From: Zhengella sp020637775
GTDB lineage: Bacteria; Pseudomonadota; Alphaproteobacteria; Rhizobiales; Rhizobiaceae
Assembly: GCF_041397485.1 (NCBI RefSeq)
Contig: NZ_JAWKWO010000006.1
Location: 1-64,000 of the forward strand
DNA: 64,000 nucleotides
Reading direction: 5' to 3'
Position numbers and translations under genes: made by a program. Below the pieces are notes generated by a model that did not search any database, was not told the origin of the DNA, and saw only the letters and a program-made list of their open reading frames with translations. This document shows positions 1 through 10,195 of the stretch, piece after piece; position 1 is the first letter of the stretch; each line of letters opens with the position of its first letter.

Positions 1-3000
1 CCTTGACCGCCTGGCCGGCAGATACCGCCACGGTGGAGATGACGCCGGGCATCGGCGCGCCGACATGCATCTCGTTGCCGGCATCGGCCTTGGGCCGTGC
101 CTTGGCGGCGGATGCCCCGTGAATGCGGTCGGGCACCTTCACCCGGCGCGGCTGGCCGTTCAGTTCGAAGAAGACCGTGCGCATGCCCTTCTCGTCCGTA
201 TCGCCGATGGCGAGGCAGCGGATGACCAGCGTCTTGCCCTTTTCAAGGTCGACGAAAATCTCCTCCTCCTGCTCGATGCCGTAGAAATAGACCGGCGTCG
301 GAAGAACGCTGACCGGGCCGTACTCCTCCTGTGCATTGGCGAAATCGATGAAAACCTTGGGATACATCAGCCATGAGGCGAATTCGAACTCGCTCACCTC
401 GCGTCCGAGTTTCTCCTCCAGTTCCGCGCGCTTGGCAACGAGATCGGCATCGGCCAGCAGCGCACCGGGACGCACCGTGTAGGGCTCCTCGCCCTTCAGC
501 GCCTTCTTTTGCAGCCCCTCCGGCCAGCCGGCCGGCGGCTGGCCGAGATCGCCCTTCAGCATGGCGACCACGGAATCGGGGAAGGCAATGTCCTTTTGCG
601 GGTTTTCCACATCGGCCACCGAAAGGTCCTGGCTGACCATCATCAGCGCCATGTCGCCCACCACCTTGGAGGACGGTGTCACCTTGACGATGTCGCCGAA
701 CATCAGGTTGGCGTCGTGATAGGCCCTCGCCACCTCATGCCAGCGCGTTTCAAGCCCCAGCGAACGCGCCTGCTCCTTCAGGTTCGTGAACTGCCCGCCG
801 GGCATTTCATGAAGATACACCTCCGAGGCCGGCCCCTTCAGGTCGCTTTCGAAAGCGGCATACTGGTTGCGCACCGCCTCCCAGTAGAAGGAGATGCGGC
901 GGATCCATTCCGGATCGAGACCCGGATCGCGCTCCGAGCCCTTGAGCGCCTCCACGATGGAGCCCAGACAGGGCTGCGACGTGTTGCCGGAAAGCGCATC
1001 CATGGCTGCATCGACCGCGTCAACGCCGGAATCGATGGCGGCAAGAACCGTTGCCGCCGAGATGCCGGACGTGTCATGCGTATGGAAATGGATCGGCAGG
1101 CCCGTTTCCTGGCGCAAGGCGGTGAACAGCGTGCGCGCGGCCGCCGGCTTCAGCAGGCCCGCCATGTCCTTGACAGCGATGACATGCGCGCCCGCCTTTT
1201 CGAGCTCACGCGCCAGGCCGAGATAATATTTCAGGTCGTATTGCGGACGGTTGGCATCCAGCAGGTCGCCGGTATAGCAGATCGTCGCTTCGCACAGCTT
1301 GCCTTCCTCGCGCACCGCATCCATGGCGACACGCATGTTCTCCACCCAGTTCAGGCAGTCGAACACGCGGAAAAGATCCACCCCGCCGGCCGCCGCCTGG
1401 CGCACGAAATGCTTCACCACATTGTCCGGGTAATTGGTGTAGCCGACGCCGTTTGCCCCGCGCAGCAGCATCTGGAGCAGAAGGTTCGGCGCCCCTTCGC
1501 GGATCAGCGCAAGCCGTTCCCACGGATCTTCGGTGAGAAAGCGCATCGAGACGTCGAAGGTCGCACCGCCCCAGCATTCAAGCGAAAGCAGTTGCGGCAG
1601 CGCACGCGCATAGGTGCCGGCGATGCGCGCTATGTCATGGGTGCGCATGCGCGTGGCCAGCAGCGACTGGTGCCCGTCACGCATCGTGGTGTCGGTCATC
1701 ATCACGCGTGTTTCGGCGCGCAGCCAGGCGGCGAATTCCTCCGGTCCGTCCCGGTCGAGCCGCTGCTTCGTGCCGTCGGGAATGTCGCCACCGGCAAAAG
1801 GCACGGCGGGCGGCGCGGCATCGGCCTTGGGTTCTGGCCGCCCGCGTGCTTCCGGATGACCGTTCACCGAAACGTCGGCAATGTAGTTCAACAGCTTGGT
1901 GGCGCGGTCGCGCCGCTTCACCTGGCTGAACAGTTCGGGCGTCGTGTCGATGAACCGCGTCGTGTAGGAATTGTCGCGGAAATTCGGATGACCGATGATC
2001 GCTTCCAGAAAGGTCAGGTTCGTCGCCACGCCGCGAATGCGGAATTCGCGCAACGCCCGGTCCATGCGCAGGATCGCCTCGTCTGCCGTCGGTGCCCAGG
2101 CCGTCACCTTTTCCAGCAATGGATCGTAGAAGCGCGTGATGACCGCCCCGGAATAGGCCGTGCCGCCATCCAGCCGGATACCGAAGCCGGTGGCCCCGCG
2201 ATAGGCGGTGATCCGGCCATAATCGGGAATGAAATTCTGTTCCGGATCTTCCGTTGTGATGCGGCATTGCAGGGCATGGCCGTTGAGCCGGATGTCGGCT
2301 TGCGCAGGCACGCCCGATTCCGGCGTGCCGATGGCCGCCCCTTCCAGAATGTGGATCTGTGCCTTGACGATGTCGATGCCGGTGACTTCCTCCGTCACCG
2401 TGTGTTCGACCTGGATGCGCGGATTGACCTCGATGAAGTAGAACGCACCGGTCCCGGCATCCATCAGGAATTCGACGGTGCCCGCGCCGACATAATTCGT
2501 CGCCTGCGCGATTTTCAGCGCGTAACCGGCCAGTTCCGAACGCTTGGCGTCATCGAGATAGGGCGCCGGGGCCCGCTCCACGACCTTCTGGTTGCGCCTC
2601 TGGATGGAGCAATCGCGCTCGAACAGATGTACGGCATTGCCATGCGTGTCGCCCAGCACCTGCACCTCGACATGGCGCGCCCGCTCCACCAGCTTTTCCA
2701 GATAGACCTCGTCCTTGCCGAACGCCGCCTTGGCCTCCCGCTTGGCCTCGCGCACCTCACGCTCAAGGTCGGCCTCGGAACGGATGACGCGCATGCCGCG
2801 CCCGCCACCGCCCCAGGAGGCTTTCAGCATGACCGGGAAGCCGACCTCTTCGGCCATCGCGCGCACTTGCGCCATGTCATCCGGCAAGGGCGGCGTGGCC
2901 GGCACCACGGGCACGCCGATTTCAACGGCGAGGTCGCGCGCCGCCACCTTGTTGCCAAGCCGCCGCATGGTTTCCGGCGTCGGCCCGATGAAGACGATCC

Positions 3001-3319
3001 CGTTGGCCGCGCAGGCCTCCGCGAATTCCGGGCTTTCCGACAGCAGGCCGTAGCCCGGGTGGATGGCGTCGGCTCCCGAAAGCCTTGCGACCCGGATCAC
3101 TTCCTCGATCGACAGATAGGCCTCGATCGGACCCAGATCGCGCTCCAGATGCGGCCCGCGTCCGATCTGGTAGCTTTCGTCCGCCTTGAACCGGTGCAGC
3201 GAATATTTGTCCTCCTCGGCCCAGATGGCGACCGTCTTGAGGCCCAGTTCATTGGCAGCGCGGAACACGCGAATGGCGATTTCGGATCGGTTCGCGACGA
3301 GGATCTTTCGGATGGCCAA
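1..3319 (-). CDS. pyc: Pyruvate carboxylase, C-terminus cut by window edge
   Basis: ATP- and biotin-dependent carboxylation of pyruvate to oxaloacetate, an anaplerotic cytosolic enzyme. The frame reads from an N-terminal biotin carboxylase (start MAIRKILVANR, ATP-grasp loop with KASWGGGGRG, and the VEFLMDAGTGAFYFIEVNPR metal/ATP site) into the carboxyltransferase domain (TTMRDGHQSLLATRMR, HFHTHDTSG) and the start of the biotinyl domain (GAPMPGVIS). The biotin-lysine motif lies beyond base 1. About 1106 codons are present, close to the usual 1150. I chose a TTG start at 3319-3317 because GGAG lies nine bases upstream and the conserved N-terminus begins there; there is no ATG nearby. It stands alone on the minus strand with its own promoter-like sequence. 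The long plus-strand open frame opposite it is a high-GC shadow. Confidence 0.95.
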   Translation of the reverse strand, partial: MAIRKILVANRSEIAIRVFRAANELGLKTVAIWAEEDKYSLHRFKADESYQIGRGPHLERDLGPIEAYLSIEEVIRVARLSGADAIHPGYGLLSESPEFAEACAANGIVFIGPTPETMRRLGNKVAARDLAVEIGVPVVPATPPLPDDMAQVRAMAEEVGFPVMLKASWGGGGRGMRVIRSEADLEREVREAKREAKAAFGKDEVYLEKLVERARHVEVQVLGDTHGNAVHLFERDCSIQRRNQKVVERAPAPYLDDAKRSELAGYALKIAQATNYVGAGTVEFLMDAGTGAFYFIEVNPRIQVEHTVTEEVTGIDIVKAQIHILEGAAIGTPESGVPAQADIRLNGHALQCRITTEDPEQNFIPDYGRITAYRGATGFGIRLDGGTAYSGAVITRFYDPLLEKVTAWAPTADEAILRMDRALREFRIRGVATNLTFLEAIIGHPNFRDNSYTTRFIDTTPELFSQVKRRDRATKLLNYIADVSVNGHPEARGRPEPKADAAPPAVPFAGGDIPDGTKQRLDRDGPEEFAAWLRAETRVMMTDTTMRDGHQSLLATRMRTHDIARIAGTYARALPQLLSLECWGGATFDVSMRFLTEDPWERLALIREGAPNLLLQMLLRGANGVGYTNYPDNVVKHFVRQAAAGGVDLFRVFDCLNWVENMRVAMDAVREEGKLCEATICYTGDLLDANRPQYDLKYYLGLARELEKAGAHVIAVKDMAGLLKPAAARTLFTALRQETGLPIHFHTHDTSGISAATVLAAIDSGVDAVDAAMDALSGNTSQPCLGSIVEALKGSERDPGLDPEWIRRISFYWEAVRNQYAAFESDLKGPASEVYLHEMPGGQFTNLKEQARSLGLETRWHEVARAYHDANLMFGDIVKVTPSSKVVGDMALMMVSQDLSVADVENPQKDIAFPDSVVAMLKGDLGQPPAGWPEGLQKKALKGEEPYTVRPGALLADADLVAKRAELEEKLGREVSEFEFASWLMYPKVFIDFANAQEEYGPVSVLPTPVYFYGIEQEEEIFVDLEKGKTLVIRCLAIGDTDEKGMRTVFFELNGQPRRVKVPDRIHGASAAKARPKADAGNEMHVGAPMPGVISTVAVSAGQAVK

Positions 3320-3355
3320 GGGGAAGGTCTCCGCTTAAATCGTTTGAATTGATCG

Positions 3356-3384
3356 TGTGTACCGCATTGTGTGCTGCGGTGCAA
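3356..3384 (-). promoter_or_regulatory. Candidate sigma-70 promoter for pyc
   Basis: On the minus strand TTGCAC (3384-3379) is followed after 17 bases by TACACA (3361-3356), about 37 bases before the proposed TTG start. The boxes are degenerate, so this is a suggestion from spacing and position only. Confidence 0.35.
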
Positions 3385-3452
3385 AAGCGATTGTTAAGTT
3401 TGTTTGCGATGAAATGCCAGACGCATTTGCGACGCGCCCGGTCTGGCGACTG

Positions 3453-3490
3453 CCAAAAAGGAAAACCCGGCCCCCCGAAGGGGACCGGGT
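3453..3490 (-). terminator. Rho-independent terminator of livK
   Basis: Reading the minus strand, CCCGGTCCCC, a TTCG tetraloop, and GGGGGGCCGGG form a strong GC hairpin (about 3466-3489) followed by TTTTCCTTTTT. It lies just after the livK stop codon and before pyc, separating the two transcripts. Confidence 0.8.
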
Positions 3491-3515
3491 CCGGTCTGGT
3501 CCGTGCTGGACCGGA

Positions 3516-4613
3516 TCAGTTCATCTGGTTGTACTTGCCGTCCGACCACTTGTAGAAGACATAGCCCGGCAGCGAGACGTCGCCCTTCTCGTCAAAGGAC
3601 AACGAACCCAGGACGGTGTTGAAATCGCCATCGTTCAGCGCCTTGGTGACCGCGTCGAAATCGGTGGAACCGGCGGCCTTTACCGCATCGGCCCAGGCCT
3701 GGATCGCCGCATAGGTGTAGAGCACATAGCCCTCGGTGGTCTTGCCGGCAGCTTCCAGCTTGTCCACGACGGCCTTGGCTTCCGGGTAGCCGCGCGGATC
3801 CGGCGAGAAGGTCATCAGCGTGCCTTCGCCGGCATCGCCGGTGATCGCCCAGTATTCGTCGGTGACGAGCGCATCGCCGGAGACGATCTGGAGATCCATG
3901 CCCTGCTCCTTGGCCTGACGCGCCATGAGGCCGGCCTCGGTGTGATAGCCGCCCACGTAGAGAACGCTGACGCCTTCTGCCTTCAGCTTGGAGATAAGGG
4001 CCGAATAGTCCTTTTCACCGGCGGTATAGGCTTCGTAGAGGGCCGGGGTGCCGCCATTGGCCTCGAAGGCAGCCATGGTGGCATCGGCAAGGCCCTTGCC
4101 ATAGGCGGTCTTGTCATGGACGAAGGCGATCTTCTGGTCGCCGAAATTGTCCTTCAGATACTTGCCCGCAACTTCGCCCTGCTGGTCGTCACGGCCGCAG
4201 ACGCGGTAGACGCCGGGGCCCGGACGCTCGTCGGTGAACTTCGGGTTGGTCGAGGCCGGCGAAATCTGGACGATGCCTTCATCGGCATAGACGGCGGAAG
4301 CCGGGATCGAGGAACCGGAGCAGAAATGGCCGGCAACGAAGACCACGCCCTGGCCGGCGAACTGGTTGGCCACGGCCACCGCCTGCTTCGGATCGCAGGC
4401 ATCGTCGCCGATTTCCAGCTTCAGCATTTCGCCATTGACGCCACCGGCGGCATTGATGTCGGCAACAGCCTGTTCGGCGCCGGTCTTCATCTGCTCGCCG
4501 AAGGAGGCATACTGGCCCGTCATCGGACCGGCCGTGGCGATGATGATATCGGCCAGGGCCGGAGTGGAGAATGCGAAGCTCAGCGCAACGCCAGCAAGAA
4601 GTGCCTTTTTCAT
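3516..4613 (-). CDS. livK: Branched-chain amino-acid ABC transporter, periplasmic binding protein
   Basis: Periplasmic ligand-binding component (type I, Leu/Ile/Val-binding fold) of the adjacent Liv transporter; 365 aa. It begins MKKALLAGVALSFAF with a signal peptide cleaved near ALA-DI, followed by the family block ATAGPMTGQYASFGEQM and the ADINAAGG motif. The ATG at 4613 is preferred over an in-frame ATG at 4625 because GGGAG sits at the right distance and the signal peptide starts there. It is the last gene of the leftward liv cluster, 190 bases after the small membrane protein and behind a hairpin that may uncouple its level from the permease genes, as is common for binding proteins. The ligand is inferred from the permease genes; the binding-pocket residues were not tested. 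Confidence 0.92.
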   Translation of the reverse strand: MKKALLAGVALSFAFSTPALADIIIATAGPMTGQYASFGEQMKTGAEQAVADINAAGGVNGEMLKLEIGDDACDPKQAVAVANQFAGQGVVFVAGHFCSGSSIPASAVYADEGIVQISPASTNPKFTDERPGPGVYRVCGRDDQQGEVAGKYLKDNFGDQKIAFVHDKTAYGKGLADATMAAFEANGGTPALYEAYTAGEKDYSALISKLKAEGVSVLYVGGYHTEAGLMARQAKEQGMDLQIVSGDALVTDEYWAITGDAGEGTLMTFSPDPRGYPEAKAVVDKLEAAGKTTEGYVLYTYAAIQAWADAVKAAGSTDFDAVTKALNDGDFNTVLGSLSFDEKGDVSLPGYVFYKWSDGKYNQMN

Positions 4614-4740
4614 GATGACTCCCATTTGCACCCTTAACGGTGATCCGGCCGGCGCGGCGGGTGATTGTCCGGCTTCCGGCCATGCGGATTTCCAATCCGC
4701 TTGATGGGCATCAAAGCCCAAAACGGAAAGGAAATAAAGC

Positions 4741-4791
4741 GCCCTGCCTTCCTGTTTTTGTTTCTTTTTTCAACAGGATTAACCGCAGGGC
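4741..4791 (-). promoter_or_regulatory. Nested inverted repeat between the small membrane gene and livK
   Basis: An outer pair GCCCTGC/GCAGGGC (4741-4747 and 4785-4791) encloses an inner pair CCTGTT/AACAGG (4751-4756 and 4772-4777) around an A/T-rich loop. A second hairpin, GCGGATT-TCC-AATCCGC, lies at 4684-4700. On the minus-strand transcript this could be a partial terminator or an RNA-stabilising structure giving separate control of livK. No strong T-run follows. Confidence 0.45.
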
Positions 4792-4802
4792 AGAACGAAA
4801 CT

Positions 4803-5153
4803 TCAAAACCTTTTCCAGGCAAACGGACCGCTGCGCGAGAAGTTGAAGCGGTATTGTTCGGCCATCTGCCCGGCCCGCGTATAACGGTAGCCGGCATAGC
4901 CGATGACCGCCAGGACCACGAGATCGACCAGGTAATACCAAGGCGCGATCAGGTTGCCCTCGAACAGCGAGAAATGGATGAACCGGACCGCCGCCGCCAG
5001 CAGGAGCAGGTAGACCGCGAAACTCGCCATCGGTTTCCATGTATTGGCGACGGCACGTCCCGTCATCCATGCTGCCCCGCCGCCCAGAACGCAGGTGACG
5101 ACGAAAAATTCGAAGAAGGTCACTTCCCAAAGCAAAGAGGGCGTATGTTCCAT
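4803..5153 (-). CDS. Small membrane protein of the liv cluster (DUF6867-like)
   Basis: A 116-aa protein with three or four hydrophobic helices (about residues 9-30, 42-60, 72-92) and a short basic C-terminus rich in aromatic residues (YRFNFSRSGPFAWKRF). The start ATG at 5153 has a GGAGGGG ribosome-binding site. Similar small membrane proteins sit between livF and the binding-protein gene in many Hyphomicrobiales; I think the family name is DUF6867 but cannot verify it. The function is unknown. Its position 51 bases after livF suggests it is co-transcribed and works with the transporter. It is too small to be a permease. Confidence 0.75.
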   Translation of the reverse strand: MEHTPSLLWEVTFFEFFVVTCVLGGGAAWMTGRAVANTWKPMASFAVYLLLLAAAVRFIHFSLFEGNLIAPWYYLVDLVVLAVIGYAGYRYTRAGQMAEQYRFNFSRSGPFAWKRF

Positions 5154-5204
5154 CTCGTTCCCCTCCGGTGCTTGTCACCGGTTTCGGTTGTGTCCGGCAG
5201 CCGC

Positions 5205-5939
5205 TCAGTGGCGGCCGCCCTCCAGATAGGCCGCGCGCACTTCCTCGCGCTTGAGCAGTTCCTGCCCGGTACCCGACATGGTGATCACGCCATTGACCAT
5301 GACATAGCCGCGATGCGCCAGTTTCAGCGCGTGGAAGGCGTTCTGCTCCACCAGGAACACCGTCAGCCTCTCATTGCGGTTGAGATCGCGGATGGCGTCG
5401 AAGATCTGCTTGACGATCAGCGGCGCCAGACCCAGCGACGGCTCGTCCAGCAGAAGCAGTTTCGGCCGGCTCATCAGCGCCCGCGCAATGGCCAGCATCT
5501 GCTGCTCGCCGCCCGAAAGCGTGCCGCCGCGCTGCGAGATGCGCTCCTTCAGGCGCGGGAACAGGTCGAACACCTTTTTCAGGTCGTCGTCGAAATGCTT
5601 GTCGTCGACGAGCGAGGCACCCATCTGAAGGTTTTCCATCACCGTCATGCGCGGGAAGATGCGCCGGCCTTCCGGTGACTGGGCAATGCCCATGCGCATG
5701 ATTTCATGCGTCGGCATGGTCGTGATGTCCTGCCCGTCATAGACGATCTGCCCGTTCCGCGCCTGCGGCTTGCCGCAGATCGTCATCATGAGCGTCGACT
5801 TGCCCGCGCCGTTGGCGCCGATCAGCGTGACGATCTCGCCGCGGTGAACATCGACGTCAACGCCCTTCAGTGCGATGATCTTGCCATAATAGGTCTCGAC
5901 GCCGCGGACCTGGAGCATCAGCTCGTTCTGGTCGCTCAT
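5205..5939 (-). CDS. livF: Branched-chain amino-acid ABC transporter ATPase LivF
   Basis: Cytoplasmic ATPase subunit, 244 aa. Walker A GANGAGKST, signature TLSGGEQQMLAIARAL, Walker B LLLLDEPSLGLAP and the C-terminal FLVEQN switch are all intact and typical of LivF. The ATG at 5939 overlaps the livG stop codon by four bases (ATGA), indicating translational coupling. It pairs with LivG to energise import through LivH and LivM. Length and motifs are normal. Confidence 0.95.
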   Translation of the reverse strand: MSDQNELMLQVRGVETYYGKIIALKGVDVDVHRGEIVTLIGANGAGKSTLMMTICGKPQARNGQIVYDGQDITTMPTHEIMRMGIAQSPEGRRIFPRMTVMENLQMGASLVDDKHFDDDLKKVFDLFPRLKERISQRGGTLSGGEQQMLAIARALMSRPKLLLLDEPSLGLAPLIVKQIFDAIRDLNRNERLTVFLVEQNAFHALKLAHRGYVMVNGVITMSGTGQELLKREEVRAAYLEGGRH

Positions 5940-7345
5940 GCCTTGCCCCCTGTCTTGCCATTGCCCGTGCGGCTGCTCGATACCTTGCCGGCATCGACGC
6001 GCCGCGAGAACTCGGTGTCGCCACCGTCGGCAAGCTGCCGGGCCTGTCCGATCCAGTCCTCGCGCTCGATGCGGCCGGGGAAGGCCATGTAGGCCCCCAC
6101 CCATTCCGCCTCGGCTTCCGTCCAGGAAGCGATCTGCGAGAAGTGGAAGATCCCCAGGTCATTCAGCTTCTTCTCGTTTGCCGGCCCGATTCCCTTGATG
6201 CGGGTGAGGTTGTCGGCCGTCCCCTCGGCTGCCGCCAGAACGGCCGGCTTGGAACCGGGAAGCGCCGCCGCGTCCTTGCCGGATGCCGCTTGCCCCGCGC
6301 CGCCCGGCATTGCGCCGGTTGCGGCATGCGTGCTCATCGCGGCAATGGGAGACTGCGGCTTGCCGGCATCCCCGTCGTCGCCATGTCTGGCGCCCTCCAG
6401 GTCCTCGAGGATCTCCGGATCGTCGATTTCCTCCTCGTCATCCACGCCGAGATAGGCTGCGATGACCTTGGGATCGTTGCGAACGGCATCGGCATCGCCG
6501 TCGGAGATCTTCTGCCCGTAGTCGAGCACGACGATGTGATCGGAAATCTCCATCACCACGCCCATGTCATGCTCGATGAGCAGCACCGAAGTGCCATGCT
6601 CGCCGCGGATATATTGCAGCAATTCGTTGAGTTCGGCCGACTCGCGCGGGTTGAGGCCCGCCGCCGGCTCGTCCAGGCAAAGCAGATGCGGCTTCGAACA
6701 CATGGCGCGTGCGATTTCGAGCCGCCGCTGCGCGCCATAGGGCAGGTCGCCGGCAGGATCGTCGGCGCGGTCGATCAGGTGCGTTCGCTCCAGCCAGTAG
6801 ACCGCGTTGTCGATGGCCTCCTGCTCCGCAGACCGGTATCCGGAAAGGCCGAGAAGACCGCCAACGGTGAAGTTGGACGCCTTCATCAGCATGTTGTGCT
6901 GGGCCACGAGGAGGTTTTCCAGCACCGTCATGCCACTGAACAGGCGGATGTTCTGGAACGTGCGTGCCACCTTGGCCCGCGCCGAGATTTCGAAATCCGG
7001 CATCCGCTCCAGCAGGAAGACGGCTCCGTTCGCCGTCTTGTCCCATTGCCGGTTGGTGTCGGTCACAGCCTCCACGGCTTCCGCCTGCCGGCCCGGCCCG
7101 TGACGCATCACGATGCGCCCTTCGGTCGGCTTGTAGAAGCCGGTCACGCAGTTGAAGACGGTCGTCTTGCCCGCGCCATTGGGCCCGATCAGCGCGGTGA
7201 TGTCGCCGCGCCCGACATTGAAGGACAGGTCATTGATCGCGACCAGCCCTCCGAAGCGCATCGTCAGATGCTCCACCGTCAGCACGGGATCGGCGTCCCA
7301 GTTCGCGGCCGCGCCGGCGGCCTTGATTTCCATCGCCTCGGCCAT
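5936..7345 (-). CDS. livG: LivG ATPase with C-terminal helix-hairpin-helix extension
   Basis: Second ATPase of the Liv transporter, but 469 aa instead of the usual 250-300. The ABC domain occupies about residues 20-300: Walker A GPNGAGKTT (54-62), signature YGAQRRLEIARA (203-214), Walker B LLCLDEPAAG (221-230) and switch His259. An insertion at about 82-122 lengthens the region after Walker A. Residues 301-375 form an acidic, then Ala/Gly/Pro-rich linker. Residues 378-440 look like a helix-hairpin-helix domain (TRIKGIGPANEKKLNDLGI and a WI-x-QARQLA tail) of the kind found in proteins such as COG3743, which is unexpected on a transport ATPase. The start ATG at 7345 is two bases after the livM stop. 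The ATPase call is firm; the role of the tail is unknown. Confidence 0.9.
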   Translation of the reverse strand: MAEAMEIKAAGAAANWDADPVLTVEHLTMRFGGLVAINDLSFNVGRGDITALIGPNGAGKTTVFNCVTGFYKPTEGRIVMRHGPGRQAEAVEAVTDTNRQWDKTANGAVFLLERMPDFEISARAKVARTFQNIRLFSGMTVLENLLVAQHNMLMKASNFTVGGLLGLSGYRSAEQEAIDNAVYWLERTHLIDRADDPAGDLPYGAQRRLEIARAMCSKPHLLCLDEPAAGLNPRESAELNELLQYIRGEHGTSVLLIEHDMGVVMEISDHIVVLDYGQKISDGDADAVRNDPKVIAAYLGVDDEEEIDDPEILEDLEGARHGDDGDAGKPQSPIAAMSTHAATGAMPGGAGQAASGKDAAALPGSKPAVLAAAEGTADNLTRIKGIGPANEKKLNDLGIFHFSQIASWTEAEAEWVGAYMAFPGRIEREDWIGQARQLADGGDTEFSRRVDAGKVSSSRTGNGKTGGKA

Positions 7346-7347
7346 GA

Positions 7348-8942
<1,595 letters not shown>

Positions 8943-8943
<1 letters not shown>

Positions 8944-9878
8944 CAGACCTTCTCCACTTCCGGTTTGCCAAGCAGGCCCGAGGGCAGGAAGATCAGCACG
9001 ATCGCCAGGATCGAGAACGCCGCCACATCCTTGTACTCAACGGTGAAATAGCCCGACCAGAACACTTCGATCAGCCCGATCAGCAGGCCGCCAAGCATGG
9101 CGCCGGGCAGTGAGCCGATGCCGCCCAGAACAGCCGCGGTGAATGCCTTCACCCCGGCCAGGAAGCCGATATAGAAATCGATCACGCCGTAGAGCAGCAG
9201 GAACATCAGCCCCGCCACGGCCGCCAGCGCCGCCCCCATCACGAAGGTGAGTGAAATCGTCCGGTCCACATTGACGCCGAGCAACGCCGCCATTTTCTGA
9301 TCCTGCTCGCAGGCTCGCTGCGCCCGCCCGAGCGAGGTCTTGGTGATCAGCAGGGTAAACCCGACCATCAGCGCCGTCGTCAGGAAGATGATCAGCATCT
9401 GCATGTAGGAAAGTTGCACCACGATCGGCCCGTTCTCGGTCACGCCTTCCATGATCGTCACGCCGCCGGAGATGATCGGCTGGAGCGGCTTCACGCGCGC
9501 GCCCTGCGTCACCTGGACGAAGTTCTGCAGCACGATGGACATGCCGATGGCCGTGATCAGCGGCGCCAGGCGGAACGAGCCGCGCAGCGGCCGATAGGCC
9601 AGTCTTTCGACCGTCCATCCCCAGGCCGCCGTGAAGATCATGGAAATGATCAGCACGATCAGCAGGGCCAGGATGATGAAGCCGATGCTGGACCCGGCCG
9701 TCAGCCCGATGGCCACGATCAGGGCCAGCGCGATGAACGAACCGACCATGAAGATGTCGCCATGGGCGAAGTTGATCATGCCGATGATGCCATAAACCAT
9801 CGTGTAGCCGATCGCGATCAGCCCGTAGATCGAGCCGAGCGTCAGCCCGTTTATGAGCTGCTGGACAAAATATTCCAT
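8943..9878 (-). CDS. livH: Branched-chain amino-acid ABC transporter permease LivH
   Basis: Inner-membrane permease, 311 aa, first gene of the leftward liv operon. The opening YFVQQLINGLTLGSIYGLIA, the MINFAHGDIFMVGSF block and the coupling loop GRAQRACEQDQKMAALLGVN are characteristic of LivH. About eight membrane helices are visible. The ATG at 9878 follows a CAGGGGAA ribosome-binding site. It works with LivM as the heteromeric channel. Confidence 0.95.
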
Positions 9879-10122
9879 GCCGTTCCCCTGTTGCCCGGCT
9901 GCCTCTCACGGACAGTCCGGCACTGCCCGAAGGCGCTGGACCCTTTTGTTATTCTTAGCGGCTCCCCGCGACAAGACAACCGGCTTTGGCAATGCGGCCG
10001 CAATCGCACAGGTCTACCCTCCAAGACCCGCCGCCCGAGGCGGCTTGATCTGCGTTCCTATCACCGGCAATCCGAAAAGTCCTTGCATCCTTGCCGAAAT
10101 TTCAGACCTTCGAAAAAGGCTT

Positions 10123-10162
10123 CTTGCAAGTTTTGGGCTGTTTACAAGATTTTTTTGCAAAA
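10123..10162. promoter_or_regulatory. Two TTGCAA palindromes upstream of livH
   Basis: The 317-base gap 9879-10195 contains no gene. It holds CTTGCAAG (10123-10130) and TTTTGCAAAA (10153-10162), perfect palindromes sharing a TTGCAA core, with centres 31 bases apart (three helical turns). They lie 245-285 bases upstream of the livH start and just after the hydroxyproline operon ends. They could be sites for an Lrp/AsnC-type or other dimeric regulator of the liv operon. No clear -35/-10 pair was found. Confidence 0.35.
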
Positions 10163-10195
10163 CCGCCTGAATCGGACTGCGCCCTGCCCTCACGG

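Noticed and set aside
509..3352. A 947-codon plus-strand open frame opposite pyruvate carboxylase
   Set aside because: Its translation is rich in Arg, His, Gly and Asp with no domain, and the minus strand encodes an unmistakable pyruvate carboxylase. It is a high-GC antisense shadow.
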